This document shows, piece by piece, positions 8,970 to 18,207 of a DNA stretch of 64,000 nucleotides (within the stretch, counting starts at the first letter, position 1; each line of letters begins with the position of its first letter). The stretch is from Crenobacter caeni. GTDB taxonomy: Bacteria > Pseudomonadota > Gammaproteobacteria > Burkholderiales > Chromobacteriaceae. The stretch is from contig NZ_JAAGAA010000002.1 in assembly GCF_010435965.1 (NCBI RefSeq), forward strand, positions 62,001-126,000, given 5' to 3'. Below the pieces are notes generated by a model that was not told where the DNA came from, made no database searches, and worked only from the letters and a program-made list of their open reading frames with translations. Position numbers and translations under genes: made by a program.

Positions 8970-9866
8970 ATGGATGCGTTCAAACAACTGGAAACCTTTG
9001 TCGCGGTGGTCACGCTGGGCAGCCTGTCCGCCGCCGCGCGCGCCGAAGGCGTCGGCCCGGCGATGGTCGGCCGCCGGCTGGACGCGCTGGAGAACCGCCT
9101 CGGCGCGCGGCTATTATTGCGCACCACGCGCAGCGTCACGCCGACGCAGGAGGGTGCGGCGTTCTTCGAGGAAGCACAGCGCATCCTGGGTGAATTGGCC
9201 GACGCAGAGGCGGCGGTCGGCGCCGGCAACGCACGCGCGCGCGGCGTGCTCAGGCTGTCCGCGCCGGCCGGCTTCGGCCGCCGTCACGTCGCGCCGCACC
9301 TGCCGGCGTTCCAGGCGCTGCACCCTGACGTCAAGGTGGCGCTCGACTTGTCCGACCGGCTGGTCGACCTGGCGCGCGAACGCATCGACTGCGCGATCCG
9401 CATCTCGGACCTCGCCGACTCTTCGCTGATCGCGCACAGGCTCGCCGGCAACCGGCGGGTGGTGGTCGCCGCTCCCGCCTATCTCGCACTGCACGGCATT
9501 CCGCGCACGCTGGACGACCTGGCCCGACACAACTGCCTGTCGCTCGGCGAGAGCCAGAGCCGCGGCTGGGCCTTCGTCGTCGACGGCCGCCCGGTCAATT
9601 TGCGGGTATCGGGCTCGCTCGAGTGCAGCGACGGCGCGGTGCTACACGACTGGGCGCTTAGGGGGTTGGGGCTGACCTGGCGGTCCTTGTGGGAGGTGAA
9701 GGACGACCTGTCCGACGGGCGGCTGGTCACCGTGCTCGACAGCTTCTCGTCGCCGGACTACCCGGTGTGCGCGGTGGTCGCGCAGCGGCGCTTCCTGCCG
9801 CAGCGGGTACGGGTGTTCATCGAGTTCCTGAAGCAGTGTTACGGCACGCCCGGCTATTGGGATTGA
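8970..9866 (+). CDS. LysR-family transcriptional regulator
   Basis: This 298-residue protein begins MDAFKQLETFVAVV.LGSLSAAAR, the LysR helix-turn-helix (residues 1-60, with TRSVTPTQEG). A periplasmic-binding-protein-like effector domain (about 90-295) follows, opening with RGVLRLSAPAGFGRRHV. Effector and targets are unknown, and no divergently transcribed metabolic gene is adjacent to suggest them. A TTG at 8946 is also in frame, but the ATG at 8970 gives the standard LysR N-terminus. Confidence 0.9.
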   Translation: MDAFKQLETFVAVVTLGSLSAAARAEGVGPAMVGRRLDALENRLGARLLLRTTRSVTPTQEGAAFFEEAQRILGELADAEAAVGAGNARARGVLRLSAPAGFGRRHVAPHLPAFQALHPDVKVALDLSDRLVDLARERIDCAIRISDLADSSLIAHRLAGNRRVVVAAPAYLALHGIPRTLDDLARHNCLSLGESQSRGWAFVVDGRPVNLRVSGSLECSDGAVLHDWALRGLGLTWRSLWEVKDDLSDGRLVTVLDSFSSPDYPVCAVVAQRRFLPQRVRVFIEFLKQCYGTPGYWD

Positions 9867-9918
9867 GGCGGTGAAAAAAGTCGCCGCCAGCGGCCCGGCC
9901 GCGGCGGCGGCGCCACCA

Positions 9919-10344
9919 TCAGTTGCAGCGGGGGACGAACGTCTCGAAGTAGGCGATCGCGCCGGCGCTGGTCAGTCCGACGTGAAAACAGACCGATTGT
10001 GGAATGGTCTGGCCGGCCAGTTCGCTGGCGCGGATCAGCTCGTACAGCACCTCGACCTTCTTGAAACGCTCTTGCGCTTCCAGGCTCTCGTCCAGCCACG
10101 CCTGGATCTCTGCCGCGCGCGGATGCTGGCTGTTGATCTCCAGTTGGCAGTTGGGGCAGGAGACGAAGCTGACTGCCGGCGGAATGGTGATCCCCATTTC
10201 GGACAGGGTCTGCAAAGCGAACGCCGAGAATTCGCTCAGGCGACGGCTTGCCCTATCCTCGACCGCCGATAGCGGCAGGCCTTCGGCGTCCTCGGGCAGG
10301 TTGAACAGGCGCTGGATGCCGCTCCTTGTTTCGGTGTGGGCCAT
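9919..10344 (-). CDS. Uncharacterised protein with a CxxC pair
   Basis: The 141-residue cytoplasmic protein has SCPNC near residue 62, a possible metal or redox site, with two more cysteines near the C-terminus. I do not recognise the family. The ATG at 10344 is preceded by AGGA at 11 bases; a GTG three codons earlier is too close to that AGGA. It lies convergent to the LysR gene and downstream of mutS on the same strand. Confidence 0.6.
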   Translation of the reverse strand: MAHTETRSGIQRLFNLPEDAEGLPLSAVEDRASRRLSEFSAFALQTLSEMGITIPPAVSFVSCPNCQLEINSQHPRAAEIQAWLDESLEAQERFKKVEVLYELIRASELAGQTIPQSVCFHVGLTSAGAIAYFETFVPRCN

Positions 10345-10456
10345 GGTCTGCACTTTCCTAGCTCTCTATATAAGAATTGTACAAGCTGACTATAGACAAC
10401 CTGATGGAATATTTGTATCGCGGCGCAAGATTTTTTTCACTACGATGACAGCCGCT

Positions 10457-13003
10457 TCAATCGAGTTGCGCTTTCAGCTCATACAGTAGTGCGAGCGCCT
10501 CGCGCGGGGTCAGCGCGTCGACGTCGACGTCGGCGAGCGCGGCGGTGACCGGGTGCGGTTCGGGGGCGGCCGGTGCGCGCGCTGTCGCGAACAGGTCAGG
10601 CTGCTGCGCCGACACCGACTGCTCCTCGAGTTCGGCCAAGTGGCGCCGCGCTTCGCGGATGACCCTGGCCGGCACGCCGGCCAGCTGGGCGACCGCCAGC
10701 CCGTAGCTCTGGCTGGCCGGGCCTTCCTCGACGTGGTGCATGAACACGATGCTGTTCTTGTGTTCGACGGCCGACAGGTGGACGTTGGCGACGGCCGGGA
10801 ACTCGGCGGCGAGCCGCGTCAGTTCAAAATAGTGCGTCGCGAACAGCGTGTAGCTGCGGTTTTTCTCGATCAGCGCGCGCGCGATCGCCCACGCCAGCGC
10901 CAGCCCGTCGAAGGTCGACGTGCCGCGGCCGACCTCGTCCATCAGCACCAGGCTCTGTTCGGTCGCGTTGTTGAGGATGTTGGCCGCCTCGGTCATCTCG
11001 ACCATGAAGGTCGAGCGCCCGCCGGCCAGGTCGTCTGACGCGCCGATGCGGGTGAAGATGCGGTCGATCGGGCCGAGCACCACAGACTCGGCCGGCACGA
11101 AGCTGCCGACGTGGGCGAGCAGGGTGATCAGTGCGGTCTGCCGCATATAGGTCGACTTACCGCCCATATTGGGGCCGGTGATCAAGAGCAGGCGGCGCGT
11201 GTCGGCCAGCCGGGTGTCGTTGGCGATAAAGCGCTCGAGGCCGGCCTCGACCACCGGGTGGCGGCCGCCGACGATGTCGAGGCGCGCATCCGGCACCAGT
11301 TCGGGCTCGACGTAGCGCCCGGCGTCGGCGCGTTCGGCGAACGCGGCAAGCACGTCGAGCGCGGCGACCGCGTGCGCGGTCTTCTGCAGCATGGCCACAT
11401 GCGCGGCGAGTTCGGCGATCAGCGCCTCGTACAGTTGCTTTTCCAGCGCGAGCGCGCGGTCGTTGGCCGACAGCGCCTTGTCCTCGAAGGCCTTCAGTTC
11501 CGGCGTGATATAGCGTTCGGCGTTCTTCAGCGTCTGCCGGCGGCGGTAGTCGTCGGGTACCTTGTCCGACTGCGCGCGGCTGACCTCGATATAGAAGCCG
11601 TGCACGCGGTTGTATTCGACCTTCAGCGTGCTGATGCCGGTGCGTGCGCGCTCGCGCGCCTCCAGCTCCAGCAGGAAGTCGCCGCAGTTCTGCTGGATCG
11701 CGCGCAGCTCGTCCAGTTCGGCCGAGTAGCCGTGGTTGATCACGTTGCCGTCGCGCAGCTGCACCGAAGGCTCGGGCAGGATGGCGCGCGCAAGCAGCAC
11801 TGCCAGCGGCGAGTCTTCCGGCAGCGCGGCGGCCAGTTCGCCAAGCAGCCTTGACGGCAACGCCAGCGCGAGCGCTCGGGTTGAACCCAGCGCCGCGAGC
11901 GAGTCGCGCAGCGCGGAGAGGTCGCGCGGGCGGGCGCTACCCAGCGCGACACGCGCGCTGATCCGCTCGATGTCGGCGACGCCGGACAGCGTCTCGCGCA
12001 GCGCGTCGTAGCGCGGCAGCAGCGCGCGCACCGCCTCGTGGCGCGCGCGCAAGGCGGCGTGGTCGCGCAGCGGGTGGTGCAGCCAGTGGCGCAGCAGGCG
12101 GCTGCCCATGCCGGTCTCGCAAGTGTCGAGCAGGGAGGCGAGCGTCGGTGAGCTCTCGCCGCGCAGCGTCTCGGTGAGTTCCAGGTTGCGGCGGGTCGCC
12201 GCGTCCATGCGCACCAAGTCGCCCAGCGACTCGACCGCCAGCGCCTGGATGTGTTGCAGCTCGCTGCCCTGGGTCAGCCGCACGTATTCGATCAGCGCGC
12301 CTGCCGCGCCGACGGCGACGGTCAGCGCGTCGGCGCCGAAGCCGGCGAGGTCGCGCGTGCCGAAGTGTCGGGTCAGCGTGGTCTTGCCCGACTCGGCGTC
12401 GAACTGCCACGACGGCAGCTTGCGGCAGGGCACGCCCAGCGTCTCGACGATGGGCAGCGGGTTGTCCTCGGGCAGCAACAGTTCGGCCGGCTTCAGGCGT
12501 TCCAGCTCGCTGACGAGCTCGTCGACGCTCGTTTGCATGACCTTGAATTCACCGCTGGAGAGCGACAGCCAGGCGAGGCCGAGCACGCCCTTCACGCTGT
12601 TGAGCGAGAGCACCAGGTTGTCGCGCTTGTCGTCGAGCAGCGCGGCGTCGGTCAGCGTGCCCGGGGTGACCACCCGCACCACCTTGCGCTCGACCGGGCC
12701 CTTGCTGGTCGCCGGGTCGCCGATCTGTTCGGCGATGGCGACCGATTCGCCCAGTTTCACCAGCCGCGCCAGGTAGCCTTCGGCCGCGTGGTAGGGCACG
12801 CCGGCCATCCTGATCGGCACGCCGGCGGACGCGCCGCGGGTGGTCAGCGTGATGTCGAGCAAGCGGGCGGCCTTTTCGGCGTCCTCGTAGAAGAGCTCGT
12901 AGAAGTCGCCCATGCGGTAGAACACCAGCTTGTCCGGGTGCTCACGCTTGATCGCGAGGTATTGCTGCATCATCGGGGTGTGTGGTGTTTTCTGGCCGTT
13001 CAT
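10457..13003 (-). CDS. mutS: DNA mismatch repair ATPase MutS
   Basis: This 848-residue protein begins [16 protein letters not shown] and has the mismatch-reading F-x-E motif within [11 protein letters not shown] (the phenylalanine stacks on the mispair). The ATPase domain shows Walker [14 protein letters not shown] and Walker [17 protein letters not shown], followed by FATHYFELT. The usual MutS length is about 850, so I discard the 40-residue upstream extension that would reach 13123. MutS starts methyl-directed mismatch repair with MutL. The prophage left end lies about 120 bases before its start codon, so promoter effects are possible. Confidence 0.97.
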   Translation of the reverse strand: MNGQKTPHTPMMQQYLAIKREHPDKLVFYRMGDFYELFYEDAEKAARLLDITLTTRGASAGVPIRMAGVPYHAAEGYLARLVKLGESVAIAEQIGDPATSKGPVERKVVRVVTPGTLTDAALLDDKRDNLVLSLNSVKGVLGLAWLSLSSGEFKVMQTSVDELVSELERLKPAELLLPEDNPLPIVETLGVPCRKLPSWQFDAESGKTTLTRHFGTRDLAGFGADALTVAVGAAGALIEYVRLTQGSELQHIQALAVESLGDLVRMDAATRRNLELTETLRGESSPTLASLLDTCETGMGSRLLRHWLHHPLRDHAALRARHEAVRALLPRYDALRETLSGVADIERISARVALGSARPRDLSALRDSLAALGSTRALALALPSRLLGELAAALPEDSPLAVLLARAILPEPSVQLRDGNVINHGYSAELDELRAIQQNCGDFLLELEARERARTGISTLKVEYNRVHGFYIEVSRAQSDKVPDDYRRRQTLKNAERYITPELKAFEDKALSANDRALALEKQLYEALIAELAAHVAMLQKTAHAVAALDVLAAFAERADAGRYVEPELVPDARLDIVGGRHPVVEAGLERFIANDTRLADTRRLLLITGPNMGGKSTYMRQTALITLLAHVGSFVPAESVVLGPIDRIFTRIGASDDLAGGRSTFMVEMTEAANILNNATEQSLVLMDEVGRGTSTFDGLALAWAIARALIEKNRSYTLFATHYFELTRLAAEFPAVANVHLSAVEHKNSIVFMHHVEEGPASQSYGLAVAQLAGVPARVIREARRHLAELEEQSVSAQQPDLFATARAPAAPEPHPVTAALADVDVDALTPREALALLYELKAQLD

Positions 13004-13122
13004 AAGCGACTGATTCTGTGTGGTTTTGTTGGTCAAAGCGCTGATTTGTAAAGGGTTTGCGGCGTTTGTGCGGTGCGGCGTGTTTGGTATGTACACACAT
13101 GCGCAAACACGCGAACTTGGCA

Positions 13123-13138
13123 ATTTGGTATAGTTTTT
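13123..13138. repeat. Left attachment site repeat (attL)
   Basis: ATTTGGTATAGTTTTT here matches ATTTGGTATAGGTTTT at 54281-54296 in 15 of 16 positions, in the same orientation. The two flank the phage genes exactly. No tRNA gene is present, so integration is intergenic, between mutS and suhB. The precise crossover bases cannot be set without an empty site. Confidence 0.6.
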
Positions 13139-13154
13139 TGATGCCCTGTTTTTG

Positions 13155-13197
13155 AAAACCTATACCGAGGTTTTCCGGGGTCAAAAAACCTATACCG
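13155..13197 (+). repeat. Paired integrase arm-type repeats
   Basis: AAAACCTATACCG occurs at 13155-13167 and again at 13185-13197, exactly 30 bases apart (about three helical turns). Its reverse complement reads GGTATAGGTTTT, which is present at attR and, with one change, at attL. The pair lies directly before the integrase start, so it probably binds integrase and may also repress the gene. Confidence 0.55.
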
Positions 13198-13205
13198 GAG
13201 TGCCC

Positions 13206-14513
13206 ATGTTTGATGCGCGTGCCGCGAAGCTGCTGGCTGCGGGTGAATATCTTACCAGCCCTGACCATCCGGGGCTCAGGCTTGAGGCGCGCGCCAGCGG
13301 CCGCACCTGGACCTATCGCTACAGGAGCCCGGTCGACGGGCGTCTGCGTCAGGTCAAGATAGGCCAGTGGCCAGCGATGTCGATCAGCGCTGCGATCGTT
13401 GAGTGGGAACGTCTGCGCGAGGCGCGAGAGCAGGGCGTGGATCTGGCCGAGGCGCGCAAGGAAGCAAGGTTGGCGGCCAGGCATGCGGCACAAGCCCGAC
13501 GCGCCAGGCAGGCCGAGCGACCCTATAGCGTGTTCGACGCTTGCCACGACTACTGGGCGGGCCACGTTCGGCCAGTTCGCCAGAAGAAAGGGGCGGACGA
13601 GGTGTGGCGCATGTTCGACACCATGATCCCGCCTGATCTTGCGGTTTTGCCGGCGGCCGAGCTGACCCGCGCCCAGGCCTTCGATTTGATCCAGTCTGTC
13701 TCGACCCGTGCCCCGGTTCAGGCGGCCAAGTTGCGCGCCGAGCTCGGCGCTGCGTGGGACTACGCGCTGGACGCGGGGCGGCTGCCTGATACGTCGCCGA
13801 ACTGGTGGCGGATGATTCTGCGTGGCAAGGTCCGCTCGCGCGGGCGCTTGGTGCAAGGGGAGCGCACCGGGACAACCAAGCGCGTGCTGACGCCTGACGA
13901 GATCGGGCAGCTGATCCGCTGGTTGCCAAACTTCACGCGTCTCGTCGAGGACGTACTGACGCTTTACCTGTGGACTGGGGCACGCGGCGCGGAAGTCGTG
14001 CAGATGGAAGGGCGCGAAATCGTGCGCGAGGGCGATGTGTTGTGGTGGGTGCTGCCGAAGGCCAAGACCAAGAACGCTAGGCATGAGCGGGCGACGGATT
14101 TGCGGGTGCCGCTATTCGGTCGCGGGCAGGCGGTGGTGTTGCGCCGCAAAGCACTGTACGGGGATGGCTACCTTTTCCCTGCGCGGCTGCAGGGCGGCAG
14201 GGTTGAGCCGGTACAGCAGAAGACGATCCAGACCAGCGTCTGGTATCACCAGCCGTACAGCCAGACGCGTTCTGTAGAAGTGCGGCCGCGCTTACCGGTG
14301 ACGCACTGGGCGCCGCATGACCTGCGGCGAACGGTGCGCACGCGGCTGGCGGCGCTGGGCTGCCCGGAAGCAGTGGCCGAGTCTATCCTCGGCCACCTGC
14401 TGCCTGGCGTTGTGGGGGTGTACAACCAGCACTCGTATGATGCCGAGCGGGTCGAGTGGCTCATGCGGCTGTCCGATCATCTAGAGTCGCTGGCGGCTGC
14501 CGACGCGCTCTAG
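13206..14513 (+). CDS. P4-type tyrosine integrase
   Basis: This 435-residue integrase has an N-terminal DUF4102-like DNA-binding domain (GLRLEARASGRTWTYRYR, KIGQWPAMSI, about residues 10-95), a core-binding domain and a C-terminal catalytic domain. Catalytic residues are R260 in WTGARGAEV, a Lys near 287, H371 and R374 in HDLRRTVRTR, H397 in ILGHLLP and the nucleophile, most likely Y406. ATG at 13206 has GGAG five bases upstream; an earlier in-frame start runs through the arm repeats and is less likely. It reads inward from attL and overlaps tail-to-tail with the AlpA-like gene. Confidence 0.93.
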   Translation: MFDARAAKLLAAGEYLTSPDHPGLRLEARASGRTWTYRYRSPVDGRLRQVKIGQWPAMSISAAIVEWERLREAREQGVDLAEARKEARLAARHAAQARRARQAERPYSVFDACHDYWAGHVRPVRQKKGADEVWRMFDTMIPPDLAVLPAAELTRAQAFDLIQSVSTRAPVQAAKLRAELGAAWDYALDAGRLPDTSPNWWRMILRGKVRSRGRLVQGERTGTTKRVLTPDEIGQLIRWLPNFTRLVEDVLTLYLWTGARGAEVVQMEGREIVREGDVLWWVLPKAKTKNARHERATDLRVPLFGRGQAVVLRRKALYGDGYLFPARLQGGRVEPVQQKTIQTSVWYHQPYSQTRSVEVRPRLPVTHWAPHDLRRTVRTRLAALGCPEAVAESILGHLLPGVVGVYNQHSYDAERVEWLMRLSDHLESLAAADAL

Positions 14514-14748
14514 GCTTCTTGGCCCCGGTGTTGGGCGGCGGCGGGATGTCGCTCACCGGCCGAGCTTCAGACCACTCTGTCAGCTCTCGCATCAACCAGC
14601 CCACCCGGTTGCCGGACAGCTTGCGCGGTTGCGGGAAGTCGCCGGCACGGACCAGGTTTTGCACCGTAGACGGTGACACGCACAGTGCGGCCGCGACGGA
14701 TGGCAGGTCGAGGTAGAGCGGCTGGGCGGTGATCTTTGTCTTGCTCAT
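14461..14748 (-). CDS. AlpA/excisionase-like helix-turn-helix protein
   Basis: The 95-residue protein has a MerR/AlpA-like HTH: LDLPSVAAALCVSPSTVQNL, then RKLSGNRVGWLMRELTEW. It is the last gene of the leftward early operon, and its 3' end overlaps the integrase gene by 53 bases. This is a common place for an excisionase or AlpA regulator, so a role in excision is likely but inferred. The Pro/Arg-rich C-terminal tail after residue 70 is probably disordered. ATG at 14748 follows GAAGGGAAG. Confidence 0.75.
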   Translation of the reverse strand: MSKTKITAQPLYLDLPSVAAALCVSPSTVQNLVRAGDFPQPRKLSGNRVGWLMRELTEWSEARPVSDIPPPPNTGAKKPRARRQPPATLDDRTAA

Positions 14749-14834
14749 GGTTTGCTTCCCTTCAGGTCTTTCGCGACGTATCTCAGTAGTGGCTTCCCGT
14801 GCCGGTATCCGACGTGTATCCACTGCCCGGTCAT
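14745..14834 (-). CDS. Tiny coupled phage ORF (29 aa)
   Basis: This frame is too short for standard gene calling but well supported. It has GGAG eight bases before ATG at 14834, and four-base ATGA overlaps with both neighbours (stop of the upstream gene at 14831-14833, start of the AlpA-like gene at 14748). The product begins MTGQWIHVGYRHGKP and is basic with three aromatic residues. Function unknown; translational coupling alone could be its role. Confidence 0.55.
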   Translation of the reverse strand: MTGQWIHVGYRHGKPLLRYVAKDLKGSKP

Positions 14835-15043
14835 GGTGTTTTCTCCGGTGGGTGCGCCTTGCACGGCCAGCGCAGCGATCCGTCCCCGCTTGGGCAGCTG
14901 CAAAGCTGCGTGCGCAGCCTGTCGATCTCATCTAGCAGTTCGATGTGCTCGTCGACGTAGACGGCCATCACTACATTGCCGCGCTGGCGTGTAAGCTCCG
15001 CTGCCTCGCGCATTTGTTTCGTATCGATAATGCGTGTTCCCAT
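14831..15043 (-). CDS. Small phage protein (70 aa)
   Basis: The 70-residue protein begins MGTRIIDTKQMREAAELT and has GAGGAT six bases upstream of its ATG. Residues 20-45 look helical and acidic (VDEHIELLDEIDRLR); the C-terminal third has three cysteines. I do not recognise a family. It is coupled by ATGA to the 29-residue ORF downstream. A longer reading of the same frame to 15511 is a shadow of the neighbouring gene. Confidence 0.6.
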   Translation of the reverse strand: MGTRIIDTKQMREAAELTRQRGNVVMAVYVDEHIELLDEIDRLRTQLCSCPSGDGSLRWPCKAHPPEKTP

Positions 15044-15057
15044 CAGGCCATCCTCAT

Positions 15058-15504
15058 TCACGCCGCCAGCCTGGCCGGCTTGATTCCACCACTGCGCAGG
15101 CCGAAGCCGTCGCCGCGCTGCCACACCACCTCGCCGTCGATCACCAGGCGGCTCGCGCCACGCGACCGGGCGGCGTCTGCCTGTCGGAACAGCTCTCTCC
15201 CGACCTTTTCGACGTACCGATGCTTGCGCTGGATCGCGCCCATCGGCTCTGGCTTCTTGGCGTCTTCGCCCTTGCCCGCGGCGAACACCCTGCACGCCGG
15301 GCAGCTGGCGCCGGCGGACTCGTAGCGCCATGCGCTGATGTGGATCAGCCCGCGCCCGAGCAGGGACTTGAGCATGGCCTGTACGCTGCGCAGGTCGGTG
15401 ATGTGTAGCGACGCCTGCAGCTCGGCGCGGGTCATGCCTTCGGCGCTTGCGGCGAGCAACTTCAGCGCCATGCGCTGGTTGGGGCCGAGTCGTGCGGTAT
15501 TCAT
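15058..15504 (-). CDS. Phage winged-helix-like protein
   Basis: The 148-residue protein has an N-terminal HTH pattern (RMALKLLAASAEGMTRAELQ, then SVQAMLKSLLGRGLIH). A CPAC pair follows at about residue 68, then a basic region. This resembles small phage DNA-binding proteins with a MarR/winged-helix fold, but no specific function is clear. ATG at 15504 has AAAGGAT seven bases before it and overlaps the methyltransferase stop (ATGA). Confidence 0.6.
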   Translation of the reverse strand: MNTARLGPNQRMALKLLAASAEGMTRAELQASLHITDLRSVQAMLKSLLGRGLIHISAWRYESAGASCPACRVFAAGKGEDAKKPEPMGAIQRKHRYVEKVGRELFRQADAARSRGASRLVIDGEVVWQRGDGFGLRSGGIKPARLAA

Positions 15505-17351
15505 GCAGCAATCCTTTCCCTCTGTTTCATCTCTGCCAGAGTCCATGCAGCCAGGTCCATGCAGTTGGCTGAGATGAGTGCTTTTGCCGGGCCCGGGCTG
15601 ACCGAGTTGCCGACCATGCGCACCTGGGCGGATTTAGAGAACACCCGCCCGTCGTGGCCGCGGTCGATGATGTAGCTGGCAGGGAAGCCTTGGCACAGAT
15701 ACAGCTCGCGCGGCGTCAGCATGCGCAGGCAGATGTCGACGATCACATACGGTTCTCCGCGTACCCATACGGTTACCAGCGCCAAGCGGTCGCGCGTGGT
15801 GGCAGTCGGCATCGGCTGGTCTGCAGCGCTTACGTTGTCGGTGCCGTAGTAGCTGATCAGGAATGCGGCGCAGCGCAGGGCTGCGTCCTCGTGATCCTTG
15901 CTCAGCAGATACGACGCGACGGCGTGGTGTTCCGCGCCGGCGGTGATGGCCGCCATTGGTGCGTCGAACTCGCGGCCGAAGCAGTTGCGGCGCAGAGTGA
16001 CCAGGTGCGCGCCGACAAGTTGCTGCTGGCTGCCGGTGGTGGTGATCGTGCTTGCCGGTTCGTCCAGGCTGCGCCCGGCCGTCGTGTTGAAGCCGCCGTT
16101 GGCTTGCATCAGGTAGGCGGTGGCCAGCGCCTGGCCTCCGCTTCCAGACGCGGTGATGGTGTTCACCGGGCCGGTAACCGGCTTGCTGCCATCTCCCCAG
16201 CGCCGCGCGCGCCCGGGCTTTCCTTCGCCGTGGGCTGCTTGCACAAGAATTGCCGATGCCAAGCCCAAAGCATGCGCTGCGCCTGCGGGACGTTTCGCAC
16301 CACCGCCAGCTGTGATGGTCGGACAAGGAGTATCGATCGCGTGGCCGATACTGTCCCCACGAAACTTGACCAAGTGCGGCGTGGCCACCGCGAAGCTTCC
16401 GCCCTTTGGATGTGCGGTGATCGTGTTCAGCGGTAGTTCGCTATCGTGTACGCCATTGCGGTTGCTCCAGTTGGCCAGCTCAACGATGAACGGCTTTGGA
16501 CAGCCAAGCACGAACTTGTGCATGCCCTTGGCGATCCGGCGCATGGTGGCCTCTGCCAGCGGTTTTTTGCGGGTGAAGATGGATTCGCCGAGGTTGCTGA
16601 AGTCGATGTGTTCAGCCGCTGCGCGGTGAGTCTTCCGGCCTTTTGCGGCCTGCTTGTGGTGCGTGGCTGACGGCCAGACGATTGGTCGTCCGTCACGGCG
16701 CGCAAACATGAATAGACGGTCTCGGGTGGTGGCCGCGCCGTAGTCTGCCGCAACCATTCCGCCTGTTTCGACTTTGTAGCCAAGCTGCTCCAGCGTCTGC
16801 ACGAAGCGCCGCCAGGTGCGGCCAACGTGCTTCGGGTCAGGAACAAGAAACTGCTCTTGCACCGGCACGCGCTCGCCCGGGGCTGCTACGGTCCCGTCCA
16901 GGCGGATGACGCGGCCAGTCTGCTTGCAGCGCTTGGCGATCAGCGGCCCCCACTGTTTCATCTGGTGGACGTTTTCCATGCTGATGCTGCGCGGTTTGAC
17001 CTGGCCGGCCCAGCGCACCATCACCCAGCCAAGCCCGCGGATTTTCTTGCTGCGCGGCTGGCCGCCTATGGCCTGCGAAAAGTGGGTGCAGTCCGGGCTG
17101 CCGTGCAGGTGGCCGACGGGGCGGCCTCGCGTCGCTTCGTGCGGGCATACCTCAAACACGTCGGCGCAGTAGTGCTCGGTTTGCGGGTGATTCGCCATGT
17201 GCATGCTGATCGCGTCGGCGTTGTGGTTGATGGCAATGTCGACATGTCGCCCGAGTGCGAGCTCGATGGCGGTGGACATGCCGCCGCCGCCGGCGAACAA
17301 GTCGACGATGATCTCGTTGTCCATGCCGAGCAGGAACTGGTCTCGGATCAT
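15501..17351 (-). CDS. Phage C5-cytosine DNA methyltransferase
   Basis: The 616-residue protein carries C5-methyltransferase motifs in order: motif I DLFAGGGGMS (residues 17-26) for AdoMet, motif IV SPDCTHFS with catalytic C88 (the variant of PC found in many phage enzymes), motif VI MENV (E126) and motif VIII-like GAATTRDRLFMFARR. Motifs IX/X are in the C-terminal part (FPASYIID, VGNSVSPGPAKALI). The long middle holds the target-recognition region. No cognate restriction enzyme is adjacent, so it is probably an orphan enzyme protecting phage DNA. Specificity is unknown. AGGAG lies seven bases before ATG 17351. Confidence 0.9.
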   Translation of the reverse strand: MIRDQFLLGMDNEIIVDLFAGGGGMSTAIELALGRHVDIAINHNADAISMHMANHPQTEHYCADVFEVCPHEATRGRPVGHLHGSPDCTHFSQAIGGQPRSKKIRGLGWVMVRWAGQVKPRSISMENVHQMKQWGPLIAKRCKQTGRVIRLDGTVAAPGERVPVQEQFLVPDPKHVGRTWRRFVQTLEQLGYKVETGGMVAADYGAATTRDRLFMFARRDGRPIVWPSATHHKQAAKGRKTHRAAAEHIDFSNLGESIFTRKKPLAEATMRRIAKGMHKFVLGCPKPFIVELANWSNRNGVHDSELPLNTITAHPKGGSFAVATPHLVKFRGDSIGHAIDTPCPTITAGGGAKRPAGAAHALGLASAILVQAAHGEGKPGRARRWGDGSKPVTGPVNTITASGSGGQALATAYLMQANGGFNTTAGRSLDEPASTITTTGSQQQLVGAHLVTLRRNCFGREFDAPMAAITAGAEHHAVASYLLSKDHEDAALRCAAFLISYYGTDNVSAADQPMPTATTRDRLALVTVWVRGEPYVIVDICLRMLTPRELYLCQGFPASYIIDRGHDGRVFSKSAQVRMVGNSVSPGPAKALISANCMDLAAWTLAEMKQRERIAA

Positions 17352-18082
17352 GCCTCGTCTCCTTTGCCAACAAGTACGCGCACCGCGGTGCGGGCAAGCA
17401 TGAATTTGCCGGCGTCGTAGTCTTTAGAGTCGGCGCCGCCGTCGTGGTCGAGCATCTTGCGGGCGGCCTGGCGCAGCCTTTCGTCAGCGGGCACGCAGAT
17501 CCTGCGCAAGGCATCGCGCAGGTTGAGCAGGTAGAGCGCCTGCCAGCGGGCGTCCTCGAGTGCGTGGTGTTCGACCACGGTGGCGTCGCGGTAACTCAAG
17601 CACTCGCCGCCGCCGAGCCTGATCGCTTCGCACCAGGCGTCTTCGATCGAGCGGTGGTCGCGCTCCTGCCAGTATTGCCACGGCGTCTCGAGCCCGTAGT
17701 AGCTGTAGTGGTAGTCGAGAATGGCCAGATCGAACGACGGTGCGCGGGCGACGAAGGCAACGTCGCTCGGGTCGCGCCCGTCGGTGGCGAACTTGATTGC
17801 CTCGGCCAATGACAGCAGCGCGGTGCGCAGCGGCGTGTCGCCCTGTTCGATCTCGGCGCGGGCGGCGTCCGGCTGGCGGCTCCACCAGTCGAGCGTGTCC
17901 TGATCGGCCTGGCCGACGCGCAGGGCGCTGCTGCGTTCGACGCGGGCGTAGAAGGCAGCCGCCTCTTGGCCGGTTCCGATGTCGACGGCGACCATGCCGA
18001 TGGTGGCGATCGCCGCGCGCGGCTTTTGCTTGCCCAGGGTTTCCAGGTCGATCGAGATCAGTCGGGTGTTGTCGGTCAGCAT
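17348..18082 (-). CDS. DEDD-type 3'-5' exonuclease (exoribonuclease VIII/RNase T-like)
   Basis: The 244-residue protein has the DEDD exonuclease motifs: Exo I ISIDLETLG (D12, E14), Exo II near AFVARAPSFDLAIL, and Exo III HHALEDARWQA in the DEDDh form. This matches the phage group annotated as 3'-5' exoribonuclease or RecE-like exonuclease; substrate (DNA or RNA) is not decided. It is coupled to the methyltransferase by an ATGA overlap. GTG at 18085 or ATG at 18082 could start it; the ATG overlaps the upstream stop. Confidence 0.85.
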   Translation of the reverse strand: MLTDNTRLISIDLETLGKQKPRAAIATIGMVAVDIGTGQEAAAFYARVERSSALRVGQADQDTLDWWSRQPDAARAEIEQGDTPLRTALLSLAEAIKFATDGRDPSDVAFVARAPSFDLAILDYHYSYYGLETPWQYWQERDHRSIEDAWCEAIRLGGGECLSYRDATVVEHHALEDARWQALYLLNLRDALRRICVPADERLRQAARKMLDHDGGADSKDYDAGKFMLARTAVRVLVGKGDEA

Positions 18083-18207
18083 CACGCCCCCGCTTTCGAG
18101 ATCATGTCCATCAGCTTGACGGTGCCGAAGAAGGCCGCCGCCACCAGCGTGCCGCGGGCGAGGCCGCCGGCAACCGCGTGCAAGGTGACTTTCAGCGCAT
18201 GCATCAT
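18082..18207 (-). CDS. Tiny coupled phage ORF with one membrane helix (41 aa)
   Basis: ATG at 18207 has AGGAG eight bases upstream. The start overlaps the previous stop (ATGA), and the stop overlaps the exonuclease start (TGATG). The product begins MMHALKVTLHAVAGG and has a hydrophobic Ala/Gly-rich stretch (about residues 10-32) that could span the membrane once. Function unknown. Confidence 0.6.
   Translation of the reverse strand: MMHALKVTLHAVAGGLARGTLVAAAFFGTVKLMDMISKAGA

Noticed and set aside
13004-13122. tRNA or tmRNA gene as integration target
   Set aside because: No cloverleaf or TTCRANNY motif was seen near either end; the prophage seems to use an intergenic site.
14831-15511. A 226-codon leftward frame read as one gene
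   Set aside because: Only the last 70 codons have a ribosome site and coding character; the rest shadows the winged-helix-like gene in another frame.
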